Both the position numbers and the translations under genes were made by a program. The notes under the pieces were generated by a model. The model had not been told where the DNA came from. It did no database searches and was given only the letters and a program-made list of their open reading frames with translations. DNA of 36,851 bases from Plakobranchus ocellatus (taxonomy: Eukaryota > Mollusca > Gastropoda > Plakobranchidae). This document shows, piece after piece, positions 1 through 13,400 of the stretch. The stretch's first letter is position 1. Every line of letters begins with the position of its first letter. The DNA lies in contig BLXT01005251.1 of the NCBI GenBank assembly GCA_019648995.1, positions 2,416,325 to 2,453,175 of the forward strand, read 5' to 3'.

Positions 1-15
1 GGGGGGGGGGGGGGG
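1..15. other. Poly-G run at the sequence start
   Basis: The first 15 bases are all G, in a region that is otherwise strongly AT-rich. Such a run exactly at a sequence end is typical of a contig-edge artefact, such as signal loss in two-colour sequencing or a trimmed homopolymer. No biological role is claimed. Confidence 0.7.
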
Positions 16-3000
16 AATGCCTGGAATTTAGTCTGATTTCTTACAAATACCTTTTTCAAATTATTAATCGGTGCTAAATCGAAATTAAAATGTAAAAATG
101 TGATGGATACAAGTAATAAAACAAAATCTGTAACTGTTATAGAATTCCATATCTTATAAGGACTGCCTAGGTGCATTTTAAAATATAAAAATATGAAGGG
201 CATACTTTTGCGATGTTGATTTCTTTTTCAAAGTCATTTTTTATTTCAAAATTACCCATCTTCTTGAAAACTATCAATAACTTTCACATTTCTATCCATT
301 AAATATTTACACGCATTAATATTCTGTGCTCAGTATTTCTTTTTCCTGCTGGCTGGAACTGGAAAAAAAGAAAAGAAAAAAAAATATATATGAAAGCTAT
401 TGTGGTACTTTGTCTTTTATAAAATGTGGTTACAATCTATGGGCCAGAGGAAAAACGCCTTTTTCATCCAATTGCTTTTTATTTTTTACTTATTTTAATT
501 TTTTTGCCTGCTTTGGACGAACCAGTGAAAGTTTCAGGGCATTACACTGTATTGTGTAGCAATATGACAGGAATATGAGATTATTGAAGTATAAGTAATA
601 TGATATAACAGTAATTTGTCTGCTTAGCAATCAATTTGCAGCAGTTCGATTGCCTTCATTCTGATTGGTAAAAAAAAAAAGAAAAAAAAAGGTAAAGTAG
701 GCAAACAGATATTTTTCCTAGCATCCACCTTCCTCAGGTGACAGAATATACTGAAATTTTTGAGGCAGTTTCTGACTTAAGTTGAAACAGATCTTTCTAA
801 TCAATCTGAACAAAATTGATTCTTCCTGAAATAGGTGCAGATACTGCAGGTGAATTTATCTATGCACAAGTGAGATTTTTTTTACGTCCTTTATTTCTTT
901 TTCCTCGTTGTTTCCCATGACGACTTTTAGATTTTCTATCGGAAAGAGAAAAGGATTATGGAAGGAGGCAAGGTATGTAAGGTACCCATACTGTTTGTCA
1001 TAGGCAAAGCTACAAGTTATCTTTGTGAATGAATGCTTTAGCAATTTAGAAAACTATGAAGGCTTATTCTCTAGTCACTTTGAAACGCAAATAAAGTATA
1101 TTAAGCTACCCTCAATGAGCTCAAAATAATCCAGACAACATCAGGAACAACGTTTTTTTCTCCTTTTTTACAGACTAAAGAGATAAAGAAGACGTTCATG
1201 CACTTAGACCTAGCAACAAATTTTTACCGATTACTTTACGTTCATACATGATTATGAATCATGCAACATATAAAATCTTTCATTCATTCAATTACTAGAA
1301 AAGTACAGAAATTAAAAAGGATAAAATCTATCGTAGCCAGAATAAAAGCAGTTCATTGGTACTAAGTCAATGGTGGATACTGCTCTTCATTTGGCTAGAG
1401 AAGAAATAAATGTATTACAAGTGCGAAATACAATAATACGAACTCAAGGCTTTGTCCTTCAAGGTTTATTTTGGTAATTGTTCAGACTACTGTGTACAAG
1501 CTCTACGACAATTGCTTTTCAATATCATTGAATCAAAGGACATGATCAATATCATCAATAAATCCTTGGGCTACTTTTCTGTTTTTTGGTACAAAAAAAA
1601 AAAAAAAAAAATTAACTATTTCAAATTGAAATATGGCAAGCCGATACAAAATGATTTCAAATTAAATGTATAATTTTACGCTCACTAAAACCTTCTAAAT
1701 ATTGACGTCTTGCAACCAAAATGAACTAAACATTTTAAATTATTTTTTATTTACTAAAGTGTTCTTTTCTTAAAACAAAAACAATACATAAAATTGAACC
1801 ATTTGTCAAACAGAAGGATCGGGGGAAGGTTTTGATAATAAAGGCACTAATATGGTAATATAAGACCAGTAATCATCAGAGTAAAAACAACTCAACTTTG
1901 TGTGTTTTTTCTGTGCATCATCGGGAGAGACAGAGTAAGCACAAGAGAAGATAGACAGAGGCACATGGAGGGAGGAAGAGTGAAAAAGGTGAAAGGGGGC
2001 AGGGGTGAAGAAAAGCTATGGACAGAGGAAAAGAGAGGGAGATCATGCATGCTAAATAATGATTTTGTTAAATATGCACACAGTCCAGAGTGTCAGAGTG
2101 GTGTTTTCTTAGGCAAACTGACACAACTCTAGTACTGTATCATTCAGTTTGAGTTTATAGTAAACAATTCATTCACTTAATAACCACTGTACAGAACATG
2201 AGTATTATGAGAAAATAATTTTATAATAACAGCTCTAAGACAACAATATAAAAACTGTAGTCAAGCACCATTGCTTTTTTTTTTTTTGTAGGACATAAAA
2301 AAGTGTATTAATTATTGCGTTTTTAACAAGCAGGTGAATTATTGACTAAGGAAAAGTCATTAAGTACATCAAATTTGAAAAAAAATAATTCTCAAAGAAG
2401 CACAACCTTTTTTTTTTTTTTTTTCAAATCAATAACAAAATAAAATTAAACCAGGCTTGAGGGAGAACAAGCACAAATCATACATATTAATTATACTTAT
2501 GCTTCAAATTTCTTACTGATGTAAAAAAATAAATAAGTAAAATTAAAAAAAATAAATAAATAAATTCAATGTCCACTACAGTAGAACGACCTATGGATAA
2601 TATTTTGTACACCATGTTTATGCTTCAAGAATGGCACTAGATAGTAAATAATAGAAATTAATATGAATATATGTATTTCAAACAAACTACACATGGTGAG
2701 AGAAAGTTCCCTGTGACATATACACAAATATGCAATGCTCCTTATTTTAAGTGTAAAATACAAATAACTTAAAGAGTATCATTTTCTCAGTACTAGTTTA
2801 GATGTAAATTTAGTTCTTAGATTCTATGTTCACATACTGGCTTTACTGGGCACTGTGGGCTTTTGCAGGTAGGCTGTGGACTCAATGAGTGCACACAAAC
2901 ACTGCCTCATGCCACTTTAAGTGGAACATCTACATGCTCAGAGACTGTTAGTTGCTTGAATTTCTAGGTTATGATATATATACAGTTTCATAGGTTAAAA

Positions 3001-4214
3001 TTTGTTTGGCTGTATAGACTTTCATCCCCCACCACCATCTTTGCCCTTGTAAAGCCACAATACATGTATAAAGCTTTTGGTGGGATCCTATCATTACCAC
3101 AAAATGGCGAAAAAGCATTCATTTAAGAGGAACTTGCATGTGTTGGAGTTCTTTTAAAAATATATTAAAATAGTGGTACAGTTTGAGTCAGTTGCTTTGT
3201 TGTAATGAAGAATTCAATGCATCAGAGGATGTATGGATTAGTGGATCTTATTTTTGAATCCCCCAAGGAGTTGACTTATCAGTAGTGCTCTATACCAGAG
3301 CAGATTTTGGTCAAGATTAACTAACATAGCCATGCCAAAAAATAGAAAAACCTAAAATAATGAGGCTGACCCTATGAATTTTAAAAGCTGAGCTTTGATT
3401 TAGCTGGGGAACTTGGTACAATGGTAGCTCAGCAATAGAAATGTTCCTGTTAAAGTGGAAAAACCAAATCTATTTATAGCCCCTAGCAAAAACACATAGG
3501 TAGGGCAGACAAGCTAGAGATCTGGGTCGGTACAAATAATTCTAGGTAGCATGGCATGCTTATTTTCAGAATTAGAGTTTAGAAATGCTTTAAATCTCCA
3601 GGAGAGTTTTAAAAATTGGGAATAGTATACAGTGGGATTATTTAAGTGGACTTTGTTACTTTGCATAGAAAATCAGTTGAATTTGACTGAAGTTAGATAC
3701 AGATGGGCTTTTATAAATGTTTGTTTGTCTCCCTTTTTAAAAATACAAATAGATTTTGTTTTTTCGAAGCTATCGTGAAATCATCTATTGGGCTTGCCCT
3801 GAATCTGCAGTTACCTCCTGTGCTTTATTTTAGCCACACTAGCACTCACCCTGAGAAGGGTAAAAAAGCTTGAGATCAAACAGCCTACAGGAGAAAAATA
3901 ATTCACACTTTTCAGAATTCTTCATTACCTAATTTGTCTGAGAAACAACAAAAGTTACAATGCTACATGTATTGTGTGGGGTTGGGGAGTTAGGAGAGAG
4001 TTAAGATGTGCCAGATAATGCCTGAGCAATATTACATGTTTAAAAAAGGACAAACAATAAATTAATGTCATAAAATCTGTGATCTGAACTGTCAAAGCTT
4101 ATTCCATACAGTACTTTCTTTGGAAAAAAGAATCATAGTTATTACAAAATGTCACATTTTACAGAATTCATAGCCTTGAGTCAAAAGAAGCCCATGGCTA
4201 GTTTTACTAATTCC
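16..4214. other. AT-rich intergenic DNA, no gene seen
   Basis: No reading frame here exceeds about 80 codons, and none shows a recognisable domain, splice structure or conserved motif. The stretch holds many A or T homopolymers (for example near 1592-1609 and 2402-2423). It also holds a purine-rich low-complexity tract at about 1920-2045 and a near-palindrome around 2916-2928 (CCACTTTAAGTGG). I saw no RNA gene and no intact mobile element. Confidence 0.6.
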
Positions 4215-4400
4215 TCATGACGTTTAGCCATCTCGCTCAGTCACATACAGATGGAGTGTTGGTTGAGGTATGCATGGACCCTTCTGTCACAGGTTCAAGC
4301 CCCACAACTGGGCATGACAGTAGGTCTGAAAGCCTGAGATCATGTTGCTGATTGGCTATGCAGAAAAATCCAAATCCAAATCCCATCCACATGGCAAATC
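4215..4400 (+). repeat. tRNA-derived SINE-like copy
   Basis: A tRNA-like head is visible. A box-A-like stretch (TTGGTTGAGG, about 4260-4269) is followed by a good box B (GGTTCAAGCCC, about 4293-4303). After the head comes a body with CTGATTGGCTATGCAGAAA and a short tandem of AAATCC near 4368-4384. The 3' body resembles that of the copy at 7905-8060 (shared CTGAT...GCAGAAA order), so both may belong to one family. The family name is unknown, and the ends are approximate because no clear target duplication was found. This is inferred from promoter-box spacing only. Confidence 0.5.
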
Positions 4401-5599
4401 AAAGAAAAACTGCACAACCTAATAAAGCTACAAAATGCTGGTTTAAATCATAGACTTTGAATTTAAAATTCTGCGTCCTTTTTATTCATCTCTACTCTAT
4501 ACAAACGATAAATTTAAGCAAAACTATTACAGCTAACTTATCTGTGTTATACAAGTTAAATAAATAACATATCATAGCACAACTTTTATCTCTTCATATT
4601 TAATATAAAGAGTTATGCATGTTAAAGTAGATGTCACAAAATACATTTTCAAAGAAAGGCATGCAGAGTAGGTTTTATTCCCCATTTTTTTTTTTTAGAT
4701 GCTTTTTAAAAAGAATTGAAGAGCATTATTTGTATATCTTGGGCTCAGAATCATTAGCATTAATTTTCAATATAATGATTGTAAAGGTTACAGAAATACA
4801 GAGAGGAGTTGCAAGTCATTAAGGTACTTAATATCTGACTTGCCACCCATTTGGACTAATGTCAAGTCTCATAATATACCTGGAGGCTGGTTTTAGATTG
4901 GAAGGGTAAAGTATTTATGAAGGTGTGTTAAATAAAATGCTCAAAAAGACAACTTTTCTTTACGAACATTTAATTTGTTTGCTATTGATCAAAAAAGATG
5001 CACGAAATTTACAAATATCTAGCAAGTTTTTCCTTGGTTTATCAACAGAGGCAGCAGAGATTCAACATTCTTTCACGTTTCAGCACATGTTTGACTAGGT
5101 CACTTGCTGCCAGTGTCATGGACTCGGCCGATTCAGAAATTCTGGGCTTTTCAATATTTTTTTTTAAAAACACTCTTCACAACCTTTTACACCTACAGCA
5201 GTCAAGTTTTCTACACTCTTTATTCCGTTTTTGAAGATTTTATTTACAAAAATTTTTTTAAAAAGAGTCAAAGGTCAACCTTAAAGTTGTTACACACCAT
5301 CTTGTACAATACAATCATTTACATGTGCCCCTGAAAATAATAGTTTGAATAAAAAAGCAATATGTGAGATTAAAAAAAAAAAATTAACAAAATAAGACTA
5401 GAAATATCTGAAAAGAAATAATTATCATGGAATGGTAATGGCAAATGACTTGTACTATTTTGTAAGGAGGAATACATATTATATGGAAACATATGAAAAT
5501 CACTCAGTAAATTATTGATTTTACATCTTTAACATTTGCAAGATATTTTAGTTTACACAAATTTAATACAACATACAGTGTATTAATTTTCAAAACAGT
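4401..5599. other. AT-rich DNA, no gene seen
   Basis: No supported coding exon lies here on either strand; the small frames present are short and low in complexity. The stretch is beyond the nearest candidate poly(A) signals of the minus-strand kinase-like gene. It may be intergenic or an extended 3' UTR form. Confidence 0.45.
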
Positions 5600-7111
5600 T
5601 TTATTGTATAGTTTGCTATAATAATAAAATGAAAATTGTCTTATTTCAATTTCCTAAATATTCCAAAAACTGTATCATATTGTAAATCCAATATTTTCGT
5701 ATACCATGAGAAAAAAAGGGCACAGTTCTTTGTCTATAAGAAAAGAAGTAAAAGGTTGTTATGACTATTGAATATCATACTCTTACATACACAACATAAA
5801 ATTTATTAAACAAAAATAATATGGCAGAAATATTGTAACATTGTAATTGCTTCAACCCAATATAAATAACAGAAAATATTATAATCACATTCACACATGT
5901 CCGGAATCTTTTCAAGGCAACAAGTACAACAAATATAAATAGATCTAGTTCCCTCTGCTTCATTAATAAACAAACAAAGCTACAATGACACCTTTACTTG
6001 CTGACATTATAAAAATGCTCTTTTCCTCTGCTTTCTCAAAACATTATTAGCAAATTATGTGCAAAAATTCAGGTTGACTCAAAGGAAACTTTGCTATTAT
6101 GAGCTGAAAAAACTCACATAAAGGAAAAATATGTTCTTAAATTGTAAAAACCTGAAAAGCTAACCTACATCTTTTCAACATCAACGTCAGAATAACATAA
6201 AATCTTTCAAGTTCTACCAAAAATACGAACAGTGGCCAAGCCACTTAAAAGAAAAATTTTAAAAAAGAAAAACAAATTCGCAGAAGTGAAAATACATGTT
6301 CTATGTGTTACAAAAATTTTGTGTTTGAAAGCGTTTTGATTAATGAGACTTTGATTAACAGACAATTGGAGCATTTCATTTCTCTCAGTTTAAGAACCAA
6401 AGTGCCAGAGGATGAGAAACTTGCATCACTCACCAAGCTGTGAAAATTCTGAATACAATAGTAAAAAAAATGGCATTTATCCCTACTGAAATAAATAAAA
6501 CTTAAAAGCCTTTTAAAGCAAAAGCATAGTTAGTTGCTTTTGTTCCACTTCTGTTACTTTTCCAAGAAAATTAAAACATAATAATAATAATAAAAATAAA
6601 ATGGGAAGTTTTATAATTTGAAATGTGATTTTTTTCTTTATACCCTTGGGATAAGAGACATTATTTTTTCAATCCAACATATCAAAGTGCAAAGTCATAA
6701 TTACAGAAGAAAGCTTAGCACCAGCGTTAGAATACAAGAGTTGCTTTTTTTTCCACAACCTTCATAAACAGCCATCAACCTTTTTTTTTTAAATGTGAAA
6801 TATTTCTAAGCACAAAATAAATTAAAACACAGGACAAAGAATAACATTTTGTATCAATAACATTTCAAACAAATTTTTAAAAGGTAAATGTCAAATGCAT
6901 CCAATAAGAATCGTAGGAAACAAACACAAAATTCCGTCTTTCTAATTGGCAATCATCAACTTATGCCATGTAAATTTTGGTCAAAAAGTTTATCCAAATA
7001 TTTTAATAGATTTTTCCATTACATTTGCAAGGTCCTAATTATACACTGAGAATATTTCTTATGACCTTTTTAAGGTGAACTGAATTAGTATAAATCTATG
7101 TTTAGCTATAA
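5600..7111 (-). other. Probable 3' UTR of the Slob/PXK-like gene
   Basis: This stretch follows the stop codon at 7112-7114 on the minus strand and has no coding potential. Canonical AATAAA hexamers on the minus strand first appear at 5802-5807 and again at 5600-5605, giving a plausible UTR of about 1.3-1.5 kb. Long 3' UTRs are common for neuronal genes, but the true cleavage site cannot be seen from sequence alone. Confidence 0.4.
5802..5807 (-). promoter_or_regulatory. Candidate poly(A) signal AATAAA
   Basis: This is the first canonical AATAAA hexamer on the minus strand after the stop codon of the kinase-like gene, about 1.3 kb downstream of it. A second copy lies at 5600-5605. In AT-rich DNA such hexamers also arise by chance, so this is only a candidate. 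Confidence 0.3.
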
Positions 7112-7430
7112 TCAGATGCGAGGAGCACTCCTATCATTAGTTTTTGTCTTCTTTAGTTTTGCACCTTTACGAATGTCGCCAAGCAGCGCAGTTCTGCCTG
7201 GGGTACTTGAAGACGCTGGTGGCATTGCTGCAGGGGGAGGGGGTGGGGGAGCAGGACCTGAGGGTGGAGGGGGAGGAGGAGGAGGGGGAGGACTGAGCAA
7301 GCCTGGGATCAGGGGAGGATTGGGAGGGGCAGGTGGGTTAGCTCCTGATGCAGAGGTGGAAGGTCTTGAAGTACGATCTTGATGGGATGATGTGTCTTCA
7401 TTTGTTGCTGACACTTTAGACTGTCTTCGT
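7112..7430 (-). CDS. Slob: Slob-like last coding exon (polyproline and WH2-like tail)
   Basis: Acceptor TTTCAAAAACAG; the stop TGA is at 7114-7112. Encodes about residues 385-490. It contains a Ser/Thr-rich start, a proline-rich core with a run of ten prolines, and a WH2-like actin-binding end (RTALLGDIRKGAKLKK... then DRSAPRI). Vertebrate PXK ends in a similar proline-WH2 arrangement. The opposite strand shows a glycine-rich frame that is only its shadow. Confidence 0.9.
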
Positions 7431-10400
7431 CTGTTTTTGAAAGCAAATGAAAAAGCAACAATGATGATAAAGAAATAGAAATATACATATTATCTCCAAG
7501 CAGTCAAATTTCCAAACTTTGTGCAAAAGATAAGAAATGTTTTTGAGAAAAATTTAAGAAGAGATGTGTTCTTTTCTGTTTCTCATTCTCATACTGCTGC
7601 TGCTGCTACTGCTACTGCTTCTACTACTACAATTATTATTATTATTATTGCTGTTGTTGTTGTTGTTGTTGTTGTTGTTGCTATTATTACTGTTGCATTT
7701 CTTCTGCGAATGCATATATTTCATAGAAGAAATTACTTCTGTGATGAATCTGAGAGACAAGATTAAGCAAAATAAATAAGATTTTTTGCTAGCTGCTGTA
7801 TAACTCGAAAAAAAAAAGTTACAAACTATCTGAGAAAAACTGATTTCTTTGAATGTACCAGACAAATGACTGAGATTTATTGAGCGATTTGCAACAACCA
7901 TTTGTCAAATCCTCTCAGTCAGCCAGGTATTGGCTGGACACTGTATGGAGTAGAGGTTCAATTCCTACCACAGCTTGAACAACATACATTTATAAAACAG
8001 GAACTGGCTGATCTTTGTGCCTGCAGAAAGCTATATTGATTTGCTTTGATTTAGTTCTTCTTTTTCGTACAAAAAAAAAACAACAAAAAACTACATGCGT
8101 TTTCTTGCCATTGGAGGGACATTTCTGAAATTGGAATCTGGAATCTCCAAGCACATATTTTTATATCAAGAAATTGAAGCCAGACTCTCTAATAATATTG
8201 TGTGTTTAATTCATGTGCTTTAATTTTTCATGTCTTTTAAGTTTGGTAAAACTTCAAGTTCTTACTTGGATGAAGGTTTGGGTGGCTTCAATGGTTTTCC
8301 TTTCTTCACAGCTTTCAGAAGTGTTTTCATCGCTTCACTGAGATGAATCTGTAAGAGAAGCAGGCGCCTGTTTTAGAGCTTAGAGAGATTCGGAATAGCA
8401 GTGATTAACCACTAGTACTGCTGAGTTAAAGCAAAGGAAAAAAATACTGTTCCTGAATGACTTGAATCCATGTTGTTTTTTTGTGGACAATGTTTCTATA
8501 ATCCAGTATGAATTTGTTCAACACTTTTTTTCAAAGGGGACAGTTAGGCATTAAGAAAATATGCCATGGCTAAATAACACATTTGGCCCTATTGGGCTTT
8601 TCCAAAGAGGATGAATCCAGCCCCTCTTAGCAATCAAATGGTTACATAAACAAACATGCTTTCCTCATTAAAGTCACTTGAAAAAAGAAGCCAAATTAAG
8701 CATTATGCATTCAGCAATAGATAAAAAAGTTGTTTTGTACACAACCTTTGGTTTGGTTAAAGTCAGCATTACTTGGAGTAGGGTGGTTTTGTTTTCTTTA
8801 AAAAAAAAAATAAAACTTTGAAGATATCTAGAATGATTAATTTTTAAATATTAAACCTAAACAGAAAAAGATGGACTTTTCTTTGCCCTTACCTTCACAG
8901 GATTGTATTTTTTCAATTCTGGCAACACAACTTTATCAAAGAATGAGTGGTTTGCAATCTAAACAAGCAAAAAACAAAATAAACATTTTAATAACAACAA
9001 TAGGTCAATATGAAATCACCAAATATTAAAACATTAAAATCTTGTCATAGAGAAATTTAAATTTAGACATTATTTATCAATGTCCATGATGAATCCGTTT
9101 CTTCAAAACCAATTATCTTACTCTATACCATGAAGCAAAATCATTTGACATTAATACAGCAAGATGGAGAATTCTTACCTCCTCTAGGGTTGGGTAACTT
9201 CCACTTTCATTTTCAAATATGAAGTTCAGAATCTGAGGGAAGAATAAAATATATTCTACAAAACCATATATCATAATAATGAACAAACGTATAGCTGCAT
9301 TAATCATCACTTACATAGGATATATCACTCCAAGATTATTGATGCCACATGAAATGGTCCAGTTTAGATGGTGGACTCTTGGAATTTAGTGGAGTAATTG
9401 TAATCAATTCAACTATCTTTCACATTTGGAAATGTGTCTATCTAAGCTCTTGCCTTCAGCAACACTCAGTTTCTGATAAATGTTGCCATCCCAAACATGC
9501 CATATAACAAAATGTTAGATTTCCTTCTTTAATTATAAATGTTTTGATCCCTGAAGGAACTTTAAAAAGACACTCTGAAGCAGAAACTATTTTGAGAAAG
9601 GGGGGAGGGGGCTTTTTAAACTTTCATCTTTTAAAAATGCATATATTAGATTAAGACTACATTTACAATCTTGTGTGAGTCATCTTTTCTATCTCCACTT
9701 TGCACTCTCTCTCTCTCCCCCTACCTCTCCTTCTCTTTTCTCTCCTTCACCCTCTCTCCCTCACACGCTTCTATCAGGGCACAAAGGCAGTGACATCAAA
9801 GCCATATATCAACACAATATCCTCACCTCCACAACATCTGGGAACTGGTGTCCAATCAGCTGCTGTGGTTCTGGGTGTGCCGAAGAGAGTTCGAACCCAA
9901 AAGCCATTTCATACACCAAGTGACCTGCAGCAGCAAAAGTGAGAAATTCAAATACTTCAGGAGTATCCATTAGATTCAAATCCAGCTAAATCAGACTACC
10001 TACCCATGCAAATTTTTTCAGGCTCCAAAATTCAATTTTTTTTTAATTGTTTACAGATACTTCAAATGTGCTTTACTGTACCAAACAGATTTACTTAACC
10101 CTCTGGATGTGGGAAGGGAGAAATAGTTGTTATCAATGATATAAGACAAAACTAGTGATAGGAGCATCATGCAAATAACCTTTAAAATAATCCAAGCAGT
10201 GTTAGAAATACTTTGTTGTTACTTTCCTTGACTTTGAATTTTCAGCTATTATTTTTTTTCTGTTGCCAATAGTTAAGATTTATTTTGACAAAAAAAAATA
10301 ATTTATCCCTCAACCGCTGGGTTCTGACTGGCCAAAGAATCAAACTTTTGCCTGATGAAGTCACAGAGAAGCTAAGTGGGCACAAACAAAAAAGTAATTT

Positions 10401-13400
10401 TATTGTTTTAAAAAAAACCCACTAATGTGAAACATTGGCAATGTGTTAATTGTGATGCATTTCTTAATTTTTATAGCAGGATATTTCACAAGATAGTACG
10501 TCTGCTATAAGCCTAACAATGGACTCATCATATGTTTATAAAACATGAATGTAAATTTTCAGTGGACAAAAAAAAAATCAACAGGTATTAACATTCACAT
10601 GTGTTTTGTCACAGACATACAATACCCCTAAAAATTCAGGTTTGGCTACATAGAGCTTCCTCTGCTTTGGTCCCCAAAAAAGTATACATGTGTTGCAATA
10701 GCCAAATGAAAAGCAATATTACTCACAGACTTAACACTGATGATAATGTTTTTTATTTAGCTACAGCCAAGTAAAATCTCTCTAAATCAAAAATGGTGTA
10801 GTGGTCTAACCAGAAAGAATATTTTGAATGCTGCACAGTTTTTATTTTATGTCCCTTTATACCAATAACCTACTTACATTATTAAAGAAATAGCCAGGGT
10901 CCTGCAGGGATTCCACTGAAACATTCAGCCTTTGTAAAACCAGACACAGTAAAACACTGTTTTTAAAAGTGCCTTTCCCAACGGTTGGGTTTTATTGCAG
11001 TCAGATAGATAAGATCCCAACCTACCAAAGCAGAGAGTGTCTATAGCGCTGGGGTCTTCCCTCAGTTTCCTCTTGACCAGCGTGTAGACACGGGAAGTGT
11101 TGGCCAGGAAGCGATTCTCATATCCAGCTACTCTGTGAGAAGGAAATCCAAGTGTGAAATACATAATCAGAGTATTTTTGGGGGAAAAAAAGATAAAAAA
11201 GATAGGCATGGAAAAATTATTATTTTTTATATTTTATCCCAAAATGTTTCAAATTGTTGAGGCGAACCACAAAAATTTTAACATATTTAAAATGTATTAC
11301 TATTATTAGTATGGAGACAATAGTAAGCGCTAAATGATGCATCAAACCAGATCTAATAGAGTTTTACCATTGCCATCATCTGTCTTACCATTACAGCACG
11401 TAACATCCCATCTATGTAAGTATTTTGCATGCCTCAGTGACTGTTGTCTCCACTGTTTAATGAATGTTGATTTCTCCTTCTTTGTTATGTAATTTTTCTT
11501 TGCTTCTTGTTTAATGAATCTTGATTTCTCCTTTGTTATGTAATTTTTCTTTGCTTCTTGTTTAATGAATGTTGATTTCTCCTTTGTTATGTAATTTTTC
11601 TTTGCTTCTTGTTTCAACCACACTAAGTCCTTCATCTTTTCTTTTTTCTTTTTAGCCTAACAACTTTAACATTCACCAGAACAATCAAGGTCACTTTTCT
11701 CTTATATTTTGATTGTAGAAGCATCAATTTACAGCCAAAATAAACTAGAAGACAAAAGAAATCACATTTAGAAAGATGTAAAGAAAGAGAATGGAGTCTG
11801 ATTGTAAATTTCAGCCATACTCAAATTGAAAAAAGAAGGAAAAAAGCATTTATGATAATATCATTATGACGCTGAGATTTATTGATTACATTGTAAAGCT
11901 TCACAGCTTCCGACACAAAGGTACTTTAAACATTTTGAATAATTGAATCTATTGAAAATACAAATAACTTTACCTGCATATGCCATCATCAAACATGATA
12001 TTGCCAGCGTGGACATTTCCATGGGGAGGAAAGCCTTTCTCCCTCAAATACAGTAAGCCCTACATGCACCAAAAATATTTGGAGATAAAAATATTAAATC
12101 ATTATAACCTTAGAGAAAAAAAATTATATTTATATAAATATGTATGTGTGTGCATGTGCCCTCATGCAGTGCATATGTGTACATATATTAATGTTTATGT
12201 TTTTTCTCCCTGCAAAACAATATTACAAATAATTAAAATAACACATTTTCAAATCTTTAAGTGAAATTCTTGTATCTGCAAGTCCTCCAGAGATGAGGGT
12301 TTGTCATAAGAGATGCTTTCATTGTATTTAAGAAAGTCAAATTCATGAGAAAACAGACTTTTAAGTTGAGAGTCTTGACACCGGCATGTCTTCTGCCCAA
12401 CAAAAAAAAAATTGACAACGAATGCACAGTCATAAGATATAGCTCTCTGCTACTACAGAGACTGTGTTTTACAGTGAAGCAGGAAAGGCTGTTTTTAACA
12501 TAATCTTGACTGAGGTTGAATGTACAGGCACCCTCGCTTTTGACCTCCTTTACCAACTTGAGATTTTGTTGACAACCAATCCAGTTTAACTGATGGCCTA
12601 TCTATTAGTATTACACCAAAACATGAGCCCTTGACAATTTGCAAAAATTGAAAAACTGACAGCTCAATTGCCAGAGGGAATCAATAAAATTCAAAGCTGT
12701 AGTACTACAAATCCTTTATGTTCATCAAACCCTGTTTACCTTGGGTTTTTTTTTTTTTTTTTTTTTTCATTCTCTTAATGAAGTGGTAAAGCTGCCGTTT
12801 TCATTTTGCAGATGTAACAAAAGCTTGATGTAAAGGTAATTTCAATGTAAATAACACATCTATACGGAGCAAGTCATCAATTCATATAGACAGATTCCAT
12901 ACATGATAGGAAAGATTTTATCATCTTTCCTTTTGCAATGATATGATCTGTGCCAAATTGTGATAATATCCTCAGACACAATAGACTTTGAGTACTATAT
13001 TAGCATTTAGTTCATCAAGTTGAAGATCCAAACATCAAAAGGCTTGAAACACTGTCTTTGGTCCTACATAATTTGATATTATAATCCACAAACATATATA
13101 AAACATTTTATAAAACTAAAAAAAATTGACTGGAAATATCTTTCTATCTTTTGCCCAGCATGTACGAATAATTTATTTAAGCCATCTGACAAAACTTGAA
13201 GCATTCTGATATGTATTTAAATAATGGCAACATAATGTGATATGAAACAGTCATCTTTCTATTAATTGTAAATTAATTATTTCAGTTTTGAAAAACGTGT
13301 AAGTCATGTCTGCACCAGTACCTGGCTTATCAATATGAATTGCTCTTACTTACATATCAAGCCTTTTGCTGCTTGATCTGCCATGCATTCCCACTAGTTG

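Noticed and set aside
7098-7382. Glycine-rich plus-strand frame
   Set aside because: It is the exact antisense of the proline-rich last exon of the Slob-like gene and has no support of its own.
7521-7901. Polyleucine, polyvaline and polyasparagine frames
   Set aside because: They are translations of the trinucleotide microsatellite in the last intron.
9827-9924. Box-B-like GAGTTCGAACCC suggesting a tRNA or SINE
   Set aside because: The bases belong to coding exon 10 (FGFEL); no box A or cloverleaf fits.
9675-9942. Plus-strand frames over the CT-rich tract and exon 10
   Set aside because: Low-complexity pyrimidine tract followed by the antisense of a real exon.
11456-11611. Regular repeat considered as a CRISPR-like array
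   Set aside because: The copies are contiguous without spacers in an animal intron; it is a simple minisatellite.
11980-12264. Plus-strand frame of 94 codons
   Set aside because: It overlaps exon 8 in antisense and then runs into intron; it has no conserved motif.
12257-12556. Minus-strand frame of 99 codons in intron 7
   Set aside because: No recognisable domain, no splice context in phase with neighbouring exons, and ordinary AT-rich composition.
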